From a virus, in IMG/VR virus record IMGVR_UViG_3300033149_003715, positions 62,001-126,000 of that record: 64,000 nt of DNA, one strand, 5' to 3'. Positions 34,243-43,378 of the stretch are shown here, piece after piece; position 1 is the stretch's first letter, and every line of letters starts with the position of its first letter. A program made the position numbers and the translations under genes. The notes under the pieces are model-generated. The model made no database searches and was not told the origin of the DNA. It worked only from the letters and a program-made list of their open reading frames with translations.

Positions 34243-34963
34243 CAACAAATCTATCGTAATCTTTTTGACAATCAATATTTAAAGATTTCGTAGTTTGTAT
34301 TGATTGAATTAAAAATCTATTTTCCAACCACCATAATTGTTCTAATTTCTCGGTTGTGTTATGGAAAGAATTCATAATTGATTCTGATCCATAAATAAGA
34401 TCCAACATATGCGAACTCATAGCATAAACACCAACATTGATATTAAGTGTTTTCGATTTCCATGGAATAGGATATCTTGAATAATATATGGCAAAATCAA
34501 ATTGATTCAATACTACTTTGGTACGATTATAATTTGGCATATCTAATTCAGTATTTGGCACAACATAGTGCATAGCAGCAATGCTAGGAATACCATCTTT
34601 AAGTATTTTTGATAATGGTAAAAGATTTACATTTGGGGCATCCCCTTGTACATTGATATAAAAACCTTTACCAATTTGTTGACTAGCTAAATAAGTTCTT
34701 TCAACACCACATGAAGCTTGACCAGTTGATATTGTGGATGCACCAAATTTTTTACATACTTGTTCAATTTTTGGAGAATCCGTAGCAATATATACGTCAT
34801 TAATTCGACAGTTACATGGCAATAACTTATTGAGTTTATTTTTGTTTTCAATTACATTTTCCCATGTATGTTGAATTAAAGGTTTACCAGTTTTATCTAG
34901 CAACATCTTGTTTGGTAAACGACTACTATTTAATCGTGCCGGAATTACAATATAATTATTCAT
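34226..34963 (-). CDS. kdsB: CMP-Kdo synthetase-like cytidylyltransferase
   Basis: 245 aa from ATG 34963 (a TTG seven codons upstream is the alternative). IPARLNSSRLPNKMLLDKTGKPLI is the KdsB nucleotide-binding loop (given in part), followed by DVYIATDSPKIEQV and VQGDAPNV in place of the usual VQGDEP. Activates Kdo or a related acid sugar with CTP. The changed QGDA residue and lack of a full C-terminus make the exact sugar uncertain. Confidence 0.85.
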   Translation of the reverse strand: MNNYIVIPARLNSSRLPNKMLLDKTGKPLIQHTWENVIENKNKLNKLLPCNCRINDVYIATDSPKIEQVCKKFGASTISTGQASCGVERTYLASQQIGKGFYINVQGDAPNVNLLPLSKILKDGIPSIAAMHYVVPNTELDMPNYNRTKVVLNQFDFAIYYSRYPIPWKSKTLNINVGVYAMSSHMLDLIYGSESIMNSFHNTTEKLEQLWWLENRFLIQSIQTTKSLNIDCQKDYDRFVDGYCK

Positions 34964-35430
34964 TCTATATGGCTTGGTTGACAAGTGATTGTTTTACCAG
35001 AAATATTTGACGGATTTGGTGGAAGATCAATCTTAATTATATTATCTTCCGTATTGGTATTATTGTTTGTTATACCACCACTAGTAACACGTTGAATATC
35101 TTTAGGATTCAACTCATCAATCCAATAAATTTCCAAACATAATGTATCCTGCAAAGCTTCAAATTTGTGTTTAATATTTGGTGGAACGTCACTAGTCATA
35201 CCATCTGTCAATATTGTTACATCTTCGCCATATTTTTTGTATAAAGTAATCTTTAGTTTGCCACTGATTACGTGAAACCTATTCCATTTATATAGATGAC
35301 TATGCTGTGAACAATATCCACCAGCTTTTGCGTTAATGATATGTGTTTCAGAAAAAGGTCCAACATAAACGCATCTAGTTGTACCCCATACTTTACCATT
35401 TTCGCTACCACATAAAGTTTTATGTCCCAT
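34960..35430 (-). CDS. cupin-domain protein
   Basis: 156 aa. AGGYCSQHSHLYKWNRFHVISG and DVPPNIKHKFEAL are the two cupin motifs with metal-binding His residues, like the C-terminal isomerase domain of mannose-6-phosphate isomerase or WbuC-like sugar proteins. Overlaps KdsB-like by 4 nt. Likely acts on or binds a sugar intermediate. Confidence 0.8.
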   Translation of the reverse strand: MGHKTLCGSENGKVWGTTRCVYVGPFSETHIINAKAGGYCSQHSHLYKWNRFHVISGKLKITLYKKYGEDVTILTDGMTSDVPPNIKHKFEALQDTLCLEIYWIDELNPKDIQRVTSGGITNNNTNTEDNIIKIDLPPNPSNISGKTITCQPSHIE

Positions 35431-35439
35431 ATTATACCT

Positions 35440-36842
35440 TCAATATTTTACATATACTCCATATTTTTTAGCCCAAACCCTAAAATAAATACAAACGGCT
35501 TGAGTTTTAAAGTTGTGTGTAAATAATGATTTCATTAATGCTTTACTTTCTGGATGATAATTAAGAAAGCTTTCTGGTACACGAGTGATACCTTCTAAAA
35601 ATAATTGGTTGTTAATATGGTCATTACCAAGTACATCAGGACACCATGATAACATATATTCTAATGTTGTAGATAATTGTTTTTTAGATAAGGATGGATA
35701 ATAAATATTTTCTAATTCAATCCATTGTAATAAGTAATGTGATAATTTTGTTTGCGGCTTAATGCGTAAATGTCTAACATACCCTATAAAGATTTCATCT
35801 CAACCATCACCAGCTAAAGTAACAATTACTCCATTTTTGTGATGGGTTCACTAAAAATCTTAGTAGTTTTTTCTAAATTATTTATAAAATCATCCAAAGA
35901 AATATTAAGTTCATGGTGTTTGGTATTATACAAGTTGGTCAATTTTTTAGCTGTTAATGCATCATCATTATATCGTTTGTTGTGCTTATCGTTATATTTG
36001 AAACTGGTAGTAAACGTATTGATATTTTTATGATATTTTGATGCTTCGTGTAATATTATAGACGAATCTAATCCTCCGCTAAGAAATAAACCTATCTTGC
36101 GTTTACCCATTAAGCATTTTTTGGTTGTTTTACTAATATAATCTTGTAATTCTTCTGGATGATATTCTACATCAATTAATTGTTTATGCAGATGTAAATC
36201 TTCAATAATTCTTTTACTTTTTAAGTCAAATACCAAAACTTGACCGGGATATAATTTTTGAACATATTTGAAGCACGTTTTAGGTCCCGGTACAAATCCA
36301 AAATATGAATATAAACTAAATGCAAACTTATCAAGTTGTGTATCAATGTCACACGCCATTAATGAATCAACACTAGATGAAAACGCTATTTTATTGCGTG
36401 TTGTATAATATAAAGGCTTAACACCGGATTGGTCTCGTGCTAATGACAATGTATTTTTATTCTTGTCGTACCATGCTATAGCAAACATTCCATCTAATTT
36501 ATATAAAAATTCCTTACCGTATAATTTTAATCCAGTTGCCAAAATTTCTGTATCGGATTCTGTCTGAAAAATACATCCTTGATTTTCTAGTTCGATTTTT
36601 AAATCAAGATAATTATATATTTCACCATTATATGATAATACGTGTGTATTTTTGTTTGTTTTAATGGTCCACGGCTGTTTTGATATATTAGCATCATCTG
36701 TAATAGCTAATAAATTATGTCCAATACTTATATTCTCATCGCAATAAGTACCGTTATTATCAGGCCCTCTGTATTTAGAAGCCTTCATTATTTTAGTTAA
36801 TATTTTTGGTTGATAACCAATAATACCGTAGATACCACACAT
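35440..36842 (-). pseudogene. asparagine synthetase (AsnB-like) broken by frameshift and stop
   Basis: The N-terminal glutaminase domain is intact (MCGIYGIIGY, YRGPDNNG, SYNGEIYNY, TESDTE), and the synthetase P-loop is LFLSGGLDSS. The reading frame then fails twice: at the T5 run 35834-35838 (one A missing on the coding strand) and at a TGA (35800-35802) in what should be LAGDGSDEIFIGY. Downstream the frame resumes (DEIFIGYVRHL ... MLSWCPDVLGND) to 35440. Total length (about 467 codons) is short for AsnB. Amidotransfer is probably lost. Confidence 0.88.
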
Positions 36843-37735
36843 TATTTTTTATATTTTTGTGGATTATAATGGATGCCTTTAAAATGTCGAATATAATTTC
36901 TCAATATTCCATTTTCTACAACATTCATGGATTGTGTTTGAGTATTTACCATGTCTTTAAATTTGATGGTTTTTACTTCTTCTAGTAATTTTTGTAATAT
37001 AAAGCTATCATCCCACCGACGATACTGTTTAAATTGATTTGTAAAATAGATGTTTATAAGTTGTCTAAGGAAACGGGTTCCGTTTTGATTGCGAAATCCA
37101 ATAAATCCTGATTCTACACCATACTGTTGTTTTTTTCTATATTCACCCAAATGACCAAAAACATCATATTGATCAAAAGTGTCATTAATTAATTGTTGTG
37201 TAATTTGTTTTTTGAAAAGAATATCGGAATCAACAAAAATAATAGTAGTGTATATGTTGGTAAACTGTAACGCCAAATGAAGAGCAACAATTTTTTTGAA
37301 CCACAATAGTACTTTTTGATTAAAATTTGTTTCATTAGCATCAAATGCTTTAAATGGACAATCTTTTACATGAATAATTTTCTTGATTGTGGTAATTTTT
37401 AATGCTTTAAATTTTTTAGTTGGTTTTTTTACTTTAACAAACTTTTTCTTTCGTATAATTTTACATTTACAATCTTCTATATTGCCTCCATATTGTTTTG
37501 GAATAATATCTTTGTTATCTTGGAACCATTTTGTTAATTCTGGTACATTATTCAAATTATGATAATAAAACTGTTGTGTATTAGATGTTGGTAGTTCATG
37601 TATAATACCATCTTCATACACAATCAACATATCACCTTCTATTTGTTTAGTAATAAAAGATGACAACATATTTTTACCAGTAAGATTAAATAATCTCTTA
37701 TTAAAAGATGTTACATATAAAATGTTATATTTCAT
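36842..37735 (-). CDS. DxD glycosyltransferase-like protein, paralogue 1
   Basis: 297 aa. GT-A-like with a metal-binding FVDSDILF motif and GEYRKKQQYGVESGFIGF, YRRWDDSFIL and IRHFKGIHYNP blocks. It is a clear paralogue of the protein at 41195-42046, sharing NLTGKNML, IIP-x-x-YGG, the D-x-D motif and the RRWDD block. Contains an extra Lys-rich insertion (about 95-120). Substrate unknown. Confidence 0.78.
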   Translation of the reverse strand: MKYNILYVTSFNKRLFNLTGKNMLSSFITKQIEGDMLIVYEDGIIHELPTSNTQQFYYHNLNNVPELTKWFQDNKDIIPKQYGGNIEDCKCKIIRKKKFVKVKKPTKKFKALKITTIKKIIHVKDCPFKAFDANETNFNQKVLLWFKKIVALHLALQFTNIYTTIIFVDSDILFKKQITQQLINDTFDQYDVFGHLGEYRKKQQYGVESGFIGFRNQNGTRFLRQLINIYFTNQFKQYRRWDDSFILQKLLEEVKTIKFKDMVNTQTQSMNVVENGILRNYIRHFKGIHYNPQKYKK

Positions 37736-37737
37736 AG

Positions 37738-38352
37738 TTAATTTTGTGTTAATGTAACTTTTACTACCTGAACTTTAATTAGAATTTTGTTGCTAGTGTA
37801 TATATTATCAATGGGTAACAAATTTGTAACATGATATCGTGGATTTGTTTTCAAATAGTCTATTAATACATGGCACCCTACATGTTTATGATTTAAATAA
37901 TAATCGTCAAATAAAACTACAGTATTTGAATGTAAAAATTTTTTAACATTATTCCAATCTTGAGTTATTGTATCAACAGAATGTCCACCATCTATAAAAA
38001 TAAAATCAATAGGTTTATTAGGTACAAATTTTAGTAAAGTGTTTTTCGTATTTCCTTTTATTAATTGATATTCACACTTACATTCATCTAATATTCGACA
38101 TACTTGTTGATATGTCGGTTCAAGTTTTTTACCATGAAATTCATATTCTCGAATTTCTGGTGTTATTTCCTCAAATAAATCAAACCCATAATAAAAAACG
38201 TTATCATTAAATTGTTTAGCTAGTTTTGTCATTTTTATTGCGTTAACACCATTGTATGTTCCAATTTCTAAAATAGTTTTTGGTCTATATTCTTTAATAA
38301 GAAGAAAAATATTATTATAACGTTGTGCTTTTTTTTTATTCTGTTTCTTCAT
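37738..38352 (-). CDS. class I SAM methyltransferase (Methyltransf_24-like)
   Basis: 204 aa from ATG 38352, chosen for the GGAAAGAG SD and smaller overlap. SAM-binding ILEIGTYNGVNAIKM, then FYYGFDLFEEITP and DFIFIDGGHSVDTITQDW are typical of small-molecule or sugar O-methyltransferases. In the sugar island, so a glycan methyl cap is a reasonable role. Confidence 0.83.
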   Translation of the reverse strand: MKKQNKKKAQRYNNIFLLIKEYRPKTILEIGTYNGVNAIKMTKLAKQFNDNVFYYGFDLFEEITPEIREYEFHGKKLEPTYQQVCRILDECKCEYQLIKGNTKNTLLKFVPNKPIDFIFIDGGHSVDTITQDWNNVKKFLHSNTVVLFDDYYLNHKHVGCHVLIDYLKTNPRYHVTNLLPIDNIYTSNKILIKVQVVKVTLTQN

Positions 38353-39112
38353 TAATCTCTTTCCACGCCTGACCACTTTTCATTTCTGATACCGTCCATT
38401 GGTAGTGAACCAAATCCTTCAAAAAATCTCTTTCATATATAGGACTTTCTATATTATCTCGAATGGTGCCGATTTTCCTCATCGGGGAAGTAGTAATTAC
38501 TGGTATTCCAGCAATTAATGCATCAACTTGTGCGTTTGAATGATCGGTTACCAACGTCCATGCATTTGGTAAAACATCTTGTAATTTTATACTGCCACAC
38601 TTAGTACATATAATAATTTTTCTATCTGAATATTTTTTAATTTCTGCAATTGTATCTTTTAACCATTGATCAGGGTTTAATCCTAAAAATTTTGACATAG
38701 GAGCAATATTATTTTTATGTGGAAGAGTAGTTGGTGGTGCTATAATAATATGACTACCGTGTTTTTTCCAAGGTTGTAATGGTCTATTAAATTTTTCAAA
38801 TTTCTCCCACGAATGATCTCTACGTATATTTTTTATATCATGTAGTATACTATTATATACTATACGGTAATAACCGTTAAATAAAGCTGGCGATCCTTTT
38901 CCTAAATATCCATGATCTATATACAGAAAATCTTTAGCTTCTTTAAGATATTTAGCAGTACCATACATTACACCTAATGTACAAATAAATTTACCAGCAG
39001 CACTTTTTGGATTTTTCTCTACTTTTGCTCCACAGCCCTGTGCAAAAGCATTACCAATAACTTCAGTTTTATGTTGATTAACTGTTATTACTATAGGCGT
39101 TTGATATTTCAT
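38336..39112 (-). CDS. KpsC/S-like GT-B glycosyltransferase, paralogue A
   Basis: 258 aa. Shares the C-terminal layout of three other genes in this island: SNAQVDALIAGIPVITT (donor-side motif) and RDFLKDLVHYQWTVSEMKSGQAW. This matches capsule-synthesis (Kdo transferase-like) proteins in shape. It is the most divergent of the four, with an extra YIDHGYLGKGSPALFNGYYR segment. A sigma70-like promoter lies just upstream. Confidence 0.72.
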   Translation of the reverse strand: MKYQTPIVITVNQHKTEVIGNAFAQGCGAKVEKNPKSAAGKFICTLGVMYGTAKYLKEAKDFLYIDHGYLGKGSPALFNGYYRIVYNSILHDIKNIRRDHSWEKFEKFNRPLQPWKKHGSHIIIAPPTTLPHKNNIAPMSKFLGLNPDQWLKDTIAEIKKYSDRKIIICTKCGSIKLQDVLPNAWTLVTDHSNAQVDALIAGIPVITTSPMRKIGTIRDNIESPIYERDFLKDLVHYQWTVSEMKSGQAWKEINEETE

Positions 39113-39137
39113 TACTAGATATCTTGTAAATCATTTG

Positions 39138-39166
39138 TGTATAATACATCCAAATCTTTTAGTCAA
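39138..39166 (-). promoter_or_regulatory. sigma70-like promoter
   Basis: Minus strand: -35 TTGACT (39166-39161), 17 bp spacer, -10 TATACA (39143-39138), about 25 bp before the gene starting at 39112. The -35 is identical to those at 16.18 and 45.10 kb. Confidence 0.6.
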
Positions 39167-39179
39167 GATTTCCATAAAC

Positions 39180-39311
39180 CTATTGTTTAAGTAATACTCC
39201 TCCAAATTCTTGCAATGAACCACCATGTTTAGTTTTTATTTCCATATAGATATTACACGGATCCTGTTAAACAATAAAACTTTTTACAATATTAATTTCC
39301 CACTTTGTCAA
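39180..39311 (-). pseudogene. possible gene remnant
   Basis: Reads on the minus strand as 14 codons (LTKWEINIVKSFIV), an in-frame TAA, then 28 codons (QDPCNIYMEIKTKHGGSLQE...) to a TAG. It is protein-like on both sides of the stop. Alternatively this 217 bp gap is purely regulatory: TTGACA at 39311-39306 with TGTAAA 17 bp on also looks like a promoter. Nothing else is seen in 39113-39329. Confidence 0.3.
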
Positions 39312-39329
39312 TGCAAACTGCGATACTCA

Positions 39330-40238
39330 TCATCTATCATTTAGTAAGCAAGTTGTAAAATATTCCCAATAATCTCCTTGTGATAATTCATATAGTGACC
39401 AATGTGAATACGCTATATCATTTAACCATTGCTGTCTATCCATAGAACGTGGACTATTAACAGTGTCTACAATACTTTTTTGTGACATTGGAAACGACAG
39501 GCAATTAGGGTTAAGAGTATATATTGAAACCCCTTCCATAACAGCCTGAAAAGCTAATTTAGAACTAACCGTTATTAGACTTTGTGTTAAAGATAAGTCA
39601 TCAATACTATCAGAAACTATAATATCATTAAATATATCTAAACTTAAATCTTCTCCCAAACGCCCCCATCTTGGTCTTCCAGGATGTAATTTAACTAAAA
39701 TAGGTAGCTTTGTATGTGTTTGAATAATCTTGCAAGTACGGATAAACCATTTTTTCCAGGATTTCCTGTCTTTAATGTTATGACCAAGACCTTCTGGTCT
39801 AAATTGTTCTGGAATTAGAATATAATCACCGTTTTCATGCTGTGTTTTTAGTTTAATATTAAATTTACGTAATCTATCGTTGGGTTGATTACGAATATAA
39901 AAATGCGTTTGATAGTCCCTATCTAGTAAATCAGCAAATATATAAATGGATTTGGGATCATTTTGTGGTGATGTTTTCTTTTCTCTATTAAAAAAATCTA
40001 CAATACCAGATTCATCAAACAATGGAGATTTAATGGTTAAAAATAATCCGTTACATTGTTTTTGTGACTGAATGATTTGTTGTGCTTTATTATTAAAGGT
40101 AAATGAAACTATTAAATCATATTTTTCCTTTACGTTGAAAAGTTTATACTTCTGATTATGTTTGTTTAATCCATTACAAAAATGATAACAAAAATTGTCA
40201 AGTACTTTTGTGGGTTTTCTAAGTATACCTATTTTCAT
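39330..40238 (-). CDS. KpsC/S-like GT-B glycosyltransferase, paralogue B
   Basis: 302 aa. ILVKLHPGRPRWG is the HP donor-binding motif, then SSKLAFQAVMEGVSIYTLN and the family end RQQWLNDIAYSHWSLYELSQGDYW. Begins MKIGILRKPTKVL like a GT-B N-terminal strand. GGAGG SD. Likely transfers a CMP- or other nucleotide-sugar; acceptor unknown. Confidence 0.75.
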   Translation of the reverse strand: MKIGILRKPTKVLDNFCYHFCNGLNKHNQKYKLFNVKEKYDLIVSFTFNNKAQQIIQSQKQCNGLFLTIKSPLFDESGIVDFFNREKKTSPQNDPKSIYIFADLLDRDYQTHFYIRNQPNDRLRKFNIKLKTQHENGDYILIPEQFRPEGLGHNIKDRKSWKKWFIRTCKIIQTHTKLPILVKLHPGRPRWGRLGEDLSLDIFNDIIVSDSIDDLSLTQSLITVSSKLAFQAVMEGVSIYTLNPNCLSFPMSQKSIVDTVNSPRSMDRQQWLNDIAYSHWSLYELSQGDYWEYFTTCLLNDR

Positions 40239-40288
40239 ATTGAACCTCCAAATTAAGCAATTTCTAAGTTTAAGAGTTTTTAAGTTTT

Positions 40289-40316
40289 ACGATACTAGCA
40301 AAAAATTTTTTGTCAA
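40289..40316 (-). promoter_or_regulatory. sigma70-like promoter
   Basis: Minus strand: consensus -35 TTGACA (40316-40311), 16 bp spacer, weaker -10 TATCGT (40294-40289), in the 80 bp gap before the gene at 40238. Confidence 0.45.
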
Positions 40317-40318
40317 AA

Positions 40319-41194
40319 TTACATATCACTTATGCCTTTTCTTAGATGGTCCCATGTTTCACCAGATTTCAATTCTTCTAAATTCCATTGTGTGTATGCC
40401 AAGTTATATACCCATTGTTGTCGAAATTCAATTGGAGGTGGTTGTACATCATCAATATGTTCTAAGTCTTTAGTGCAAATATCCCATACCATTGATCCTT
40501 CATCGTAGGCGTATACTGGTATATTATGTAACAATGAGTCTACGCCAGTATTAGAATTAAAAGTAACTGTACACCACGTATTAGATAAATCAGCCACCAA
40601 GTCTTTATTTTGTGATGTTGGCACTCCTTTTATTTTTTTAAATATATTTTTACCACTAGGATGTGGTCTGAATATAATTTTACGTTTTGTGTATTTTTGT
40701 AGTTTTTTGACTGTGTTATGACACCACTTTATAAAATCAATATGTTGTACAGATGAATCCCAAGGAATTTGTCCGCATAACAAAATATTATCACCGCGTT
40801 TTGCCGACCAATCTTCTAATGCTATACCAAGTTTATTCCATCTATCCGGAGGACTATTATCATTTAGAAAATTTGCACGATTGTTTAGTCCCCCCCAGCC
40901 AACCATGTAATATCTATCTCTATGTAAAAATCCTCGTTCAACAACAATGTTTGATTTGCCATCGAAGGGTTTTTGTAAATGCTTATAATGTTGTGTAATT
41001 AATCTTTCAGTTAGTTTACCTCTAAAAGACACTTTTTTAAGAATACCAAAAGTAACTAATATGTCACATGGTTGATAGCGACTATGTATATTGTGGCATT
41101 GTACTTTAACATTATATTTAGAAATACCTTTAGCAAATCCATAAATAATTGGTTTGTGATATTTATTATTTATAGTATACAATCTAACTAACAT
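40319..41194 (-). CDS. KpsC/S-like GT-B glycosyltransferase, paralogue C
   Basis: 291 aa. Contains NNRANFLNDNSPPDRWNKL, shared with paralogue D, then KIIFRPHPSGKNIF (HP motif), NTGVDSLLHNIPVYAYD and RQQWVYNLAYTQWNLEELKSGETWDHL. Starts 1 nt after the upstream DxD glycosyltransferase gene ends. Capsule-synthesis type activity is inferred. Confidence 0.78.
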   Translation of the reverse strand: MLVRLYTINNKYHKPIIYGFAKGISKYNVKVQCHNIHSRYQPCDILVTFGILKKVSFRGKLTERLITQHYKHLQKPFDGKSNIVVERGFLHRDRYYMVGWGGLNNRANFLNDNSPPDRWNKLGIALEDWSAKRGDNILLCGQIPWDSSVQHIDFIKWCHNTVKKLQKYTKRKIIFRPHPSGKNIFKKIKGVPTSQNKDLVADLSNTWCTVTFNSNTGVDSLLHNIPVYAYDEGSMVWDICTKDLEHIDDVQPPPIEFRQQWVYNLAYTQWNLEELKSGETWDHLRKGISDM

Positions 41195-42046
41195 CTACTT
41201 AGAATTTAGTTTTATTAATCCCATTCTTCTATGGCAACCCTTAAAATGACTAACATAATCCTTAAAGGGTCCATGAATAATAACGTGTGCTCCATATTGT
41301 TCTATATGTGGTCTTACCAAATCTAACCCATTAATTTGATATTGTTCTAAAATCTTTCTTACAACATATCCATCATCCCATCGTCGATGTTGTCGAAAAT
41401 GACCGCTTTTATATTCATTGATGAGTAAATCTATAACACGAAATTGATTATTAGTTTTACGAAAGATAGTAAATCCCATTTCTACACCAGTATCTCTTCT
41501 ACGACGATTTTCACCCATATGATAACAAAATTCAAAATTACCACAAATATTGTTTAGTAATTCCAGGGTAATATTTTGCATGAATACAATATCACAATCA
41601 CACAAAATTACTGTATCAAATTTATCCAATCCTGCAACAATAGTGCGTTTTTCTGTAAATGCATGTAGTGTGGCAATTTTTCTAAACCATCGTGCTGTTT
41701 GTCTATTGAAATTATTACACCAATTTGGTCTATTTTTTTTGTCATAATCTATACATATTCCCCCATATTCTGGAGGAATAATATCACGATTTTGTGTAAT
41801 CCAATCTTTCATAAATTGATTTTGCGATAAATCATGCAAATAACAAAAACCTCTAAAATCACGTAGTGCATTAGTAACTTTATTATATAAATCTCCTTCC
41901 ATACCAATAGATAGATCACCTTCTGTTTTAGATTTAGCAAAAGATTGCAACATATTTTTTCCAGTTGCATTAAATAATTTCTGGTTAAAAGTAGTAATGT
42001 ATAATACATTTTTTATGGGTTCCAACTGGTTTATTATCTTTTCCAT
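41195..42046 (-). CDS. DxD glycosyltransferase-like protein, paralogue 2
   Basis: 283 aa paralogue of 36842-37735. ILCDCDIVF is the DxD site; GENRRRRDTGVEMGFTIF and HRRWDDGYVVRKIL align with the same blocks of paralogue 1, and both end with a SHFKG motif. Probably a GT-A glycosyltransferase. Alternates with KpsC/S-like genes, suggesting the pair was duplicated as a unit. Confidence 0.78.
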   Translation of the reverse strand: MEKIINQLEPIKNVLYITTFNQKLFNATGKNMLQSFAKSKTEGDLSIGMEGDLYNKVTNALRDFRGFCYLHDLSQNQFMKDWITQNRDIIPPEYGGICIDYDKKNRPNWCNNFNRQTARWFRKIATLHAFTEKRTIVAGLDKFDTVILCDCDIVFMQNITLELLNNICGNFEFCYHMGENRRRRDTGVEMGFTIFRKTNNQFRVIDLLINEYKSGHFRQHRRWDDGYVVRKILEQYQINGLDLVRPHIEQYGAHVIIHGPFKDYVSHFKGCHRRMGLIKLNSK

Positions 42047-42101
42047 AGTCTTAAATTTACCATTTCTGTAATCTGTTAAGGGTTGTTCAACAATTTATGG
42101 A

Positions 42102-42287
42102 TCAAGAAGCATAGTATTCTTTTAATTGTTCCAAAGTACTAACTAATTTTTTTTTGTATTTATGTGTACGATTACTTCTACAATAGTTACAAGAACCATG
42201 ATTTCTACAAGTTCTATCAAATCGTTTCGATTTACGGTATTGTTGGCGTTTTTCTTTGCCGTATAAAATCGCCTTATTTAAACTCAT
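42102..42287 (-). CDS. small Cys/His basic phage protein
   Basis: 61 aa. NKAILYGKEKRQQYRKSKRFDRTCRNHGSCNYCRSNRTHKYKK (shown in part: TCRNHGSCNYCRSNR) is a pattern seen in many phage mini-proteins; the Cys/His set could bind zinc. Overlaps the end of the upstream gene by 14 nt. Function unknown. Confidence 0.72.
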   Translation of the reverse strand: MSLNKAILYGKEKRQQYRKSKRFDRTCRNHGSCNYCRSNRTHKYKKKLVSTLEQLKEYYAS

Positions 42288-43218
42288 AGTTTTTCTCGAT
42301 GTACTTCTTTAGGTGTTCCCATGGTAATCCTTTGGCCATTTCTTTAATTGACCACTGTGCATATGCTAAATCATATAAAAACTGCGTGCGGTCGTGAAAT
42401 CGCGGACTATTTACGTGTGATAATTCTGTTTCTGCTATATTATACACAATATTCATTGGATCATTACAAATAACTTGAACACCTGCTAAAATAGAATCAA
42501 CAGAAGCATTTGTAGTTTTTGCTATAGTTACATATGACTTTTGTAAGTCATCGTAAATATTAGATGGAAAATGGAGATTAGAAAAAAAGAGTTCCCCGTG
42601 GTAGAGAAATTTATTGGGGAACTTTTTTTGATTTGGATGACAACGATAAAGAATTGGCCGGTCTGTATGCTTATTTAGCTTTACAAGAAGTTGTTCAAAC
42701 CAACCTATGGTATCTATGTTTTGAGTTGAGATACCTTTTTCGTGTTGTCCCAAGATAAGAATATAACTACGAGTTTTAGAAAAATGTTGCCAAGGGTCTA
42801 GTTTAAGTAAGACATTTGGTACATCTGAATTCTTAAGTAATGTTTCCCATCTATCTGGCGGACTATTTAAGTTGTTGTATATTGCATTTCCTTTAATACC
42901 CCCGATACCAACAGCCATGTATCGGTCAAGTGATTGTGAATTCCTATTATTTAATAAGCTAAAAAATCCCGTATCAATAATAATTCTTGGTTTGTTGTAA
43001 TGCTGACAATGTTCCTTAATAACATATCTTAAATCTTTACCTAGATAATGTGTATAATCACATACTTGAACTGTTACATCACAATGTTGTAGTAAGTGTG
43101 TGTTATATTCATATATAGAAATCGGTGTATCACCTTGACTTAATACACCATTACTAAATGCGTTGCATGCTCCTATACCTACTTTATCTTTTTTAGTATA
43201 ACAAATGCCTACTTTCAT
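42274..43218 (-). CDS. KpsC/S-like GT-B glycosyltransferase, paralogue D
   Basis: 314 aa. GIGGIKGNAIYNNLNSPPDRWE matches paralogue C; LYRCHPNQKKFP is the HP motif; TNASVDSILAGVQVICNDP and RTQFLYDLAYAQWSIKEMAKGLPW complete the family pattern. SD AAGGAA. Last member of the four-gene expansion and the first transcribed. Confidence 0.78.
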   Translation of the reverse strand: MKVGICYTKKDKVGIGACNAFSNGVLSQGDTPISIYEYNTHLLQHCDVTVQVCDYTHYLGKDLRYVIKEHCQHYNKPRIIIDTGFFSLLNNRNSQSLDRYMAVGIGGIKGNAIYNNLNSPPDRWETLLKNSDVPNVLLKLDPWQHFSKTRSYILILGQHEKGISTQNIDTIGWFEQLLVKLNKHTDRPILYRCHPNQKKFPNKFLYHGELFFSNLHFPSNIYDDLQKSYVTIAKTTNASVDSILAGVQVICNDPMNIVYNIAETELSHVNSPRFHDRTQFLYDLAYAQWSIKEMAKGLPWEHLKKYIEKNYEFK

Positions 43219-43231
43219 TATTAGATTCCTT

Positions 43232-43363
43232 TTAATTTGTTAAATGATGCTCGATAATACTTAATTGTCCACACGCAGCACCATTATCAATTTCTGCTTG
43301 TGTAGCTAATGCAACAGCGTATTCGTAACCACTTTCTTCTAGACTTTGCACAATAGTTTCCAT
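43232..43363 (-). CDS. C-terminal fragment of RlmN/Cfr-like enzyme as separate mini-ORF
   Basis: 43 aa (or 44 from the ATG at 43366). Contains EIDNGAACGQLSI, matching the C-terminal AACGQL of RlmN/Cfr that holds the methyl-carrying catalytic Cys. It is in the same frame as the radical SAM gene at 43379-44188, separated by one TAA and four codons, and has its own AAGGAG SD. Either a second subunit made by reinitiation, a readthrough tail, or the remnant of a nonsense mutation. Confidence 0.75.
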   Translation of the reverse strand: METIVQSLEESGYEYAVALATQAEIDNGAACGQLSIIEHHLTN

Positions 43364-43378
43364 CATAATCTCCTTAAT

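Noticed and set aside
35800-35802. TGA inside the AsnB-like gene as evidence for an alternative genetic code
   Set aside because: TGA ends other recognisable genes here (for example the YiiX-like gene at 16208 and ATGA overlaps), and the same gene also has a frameshift.
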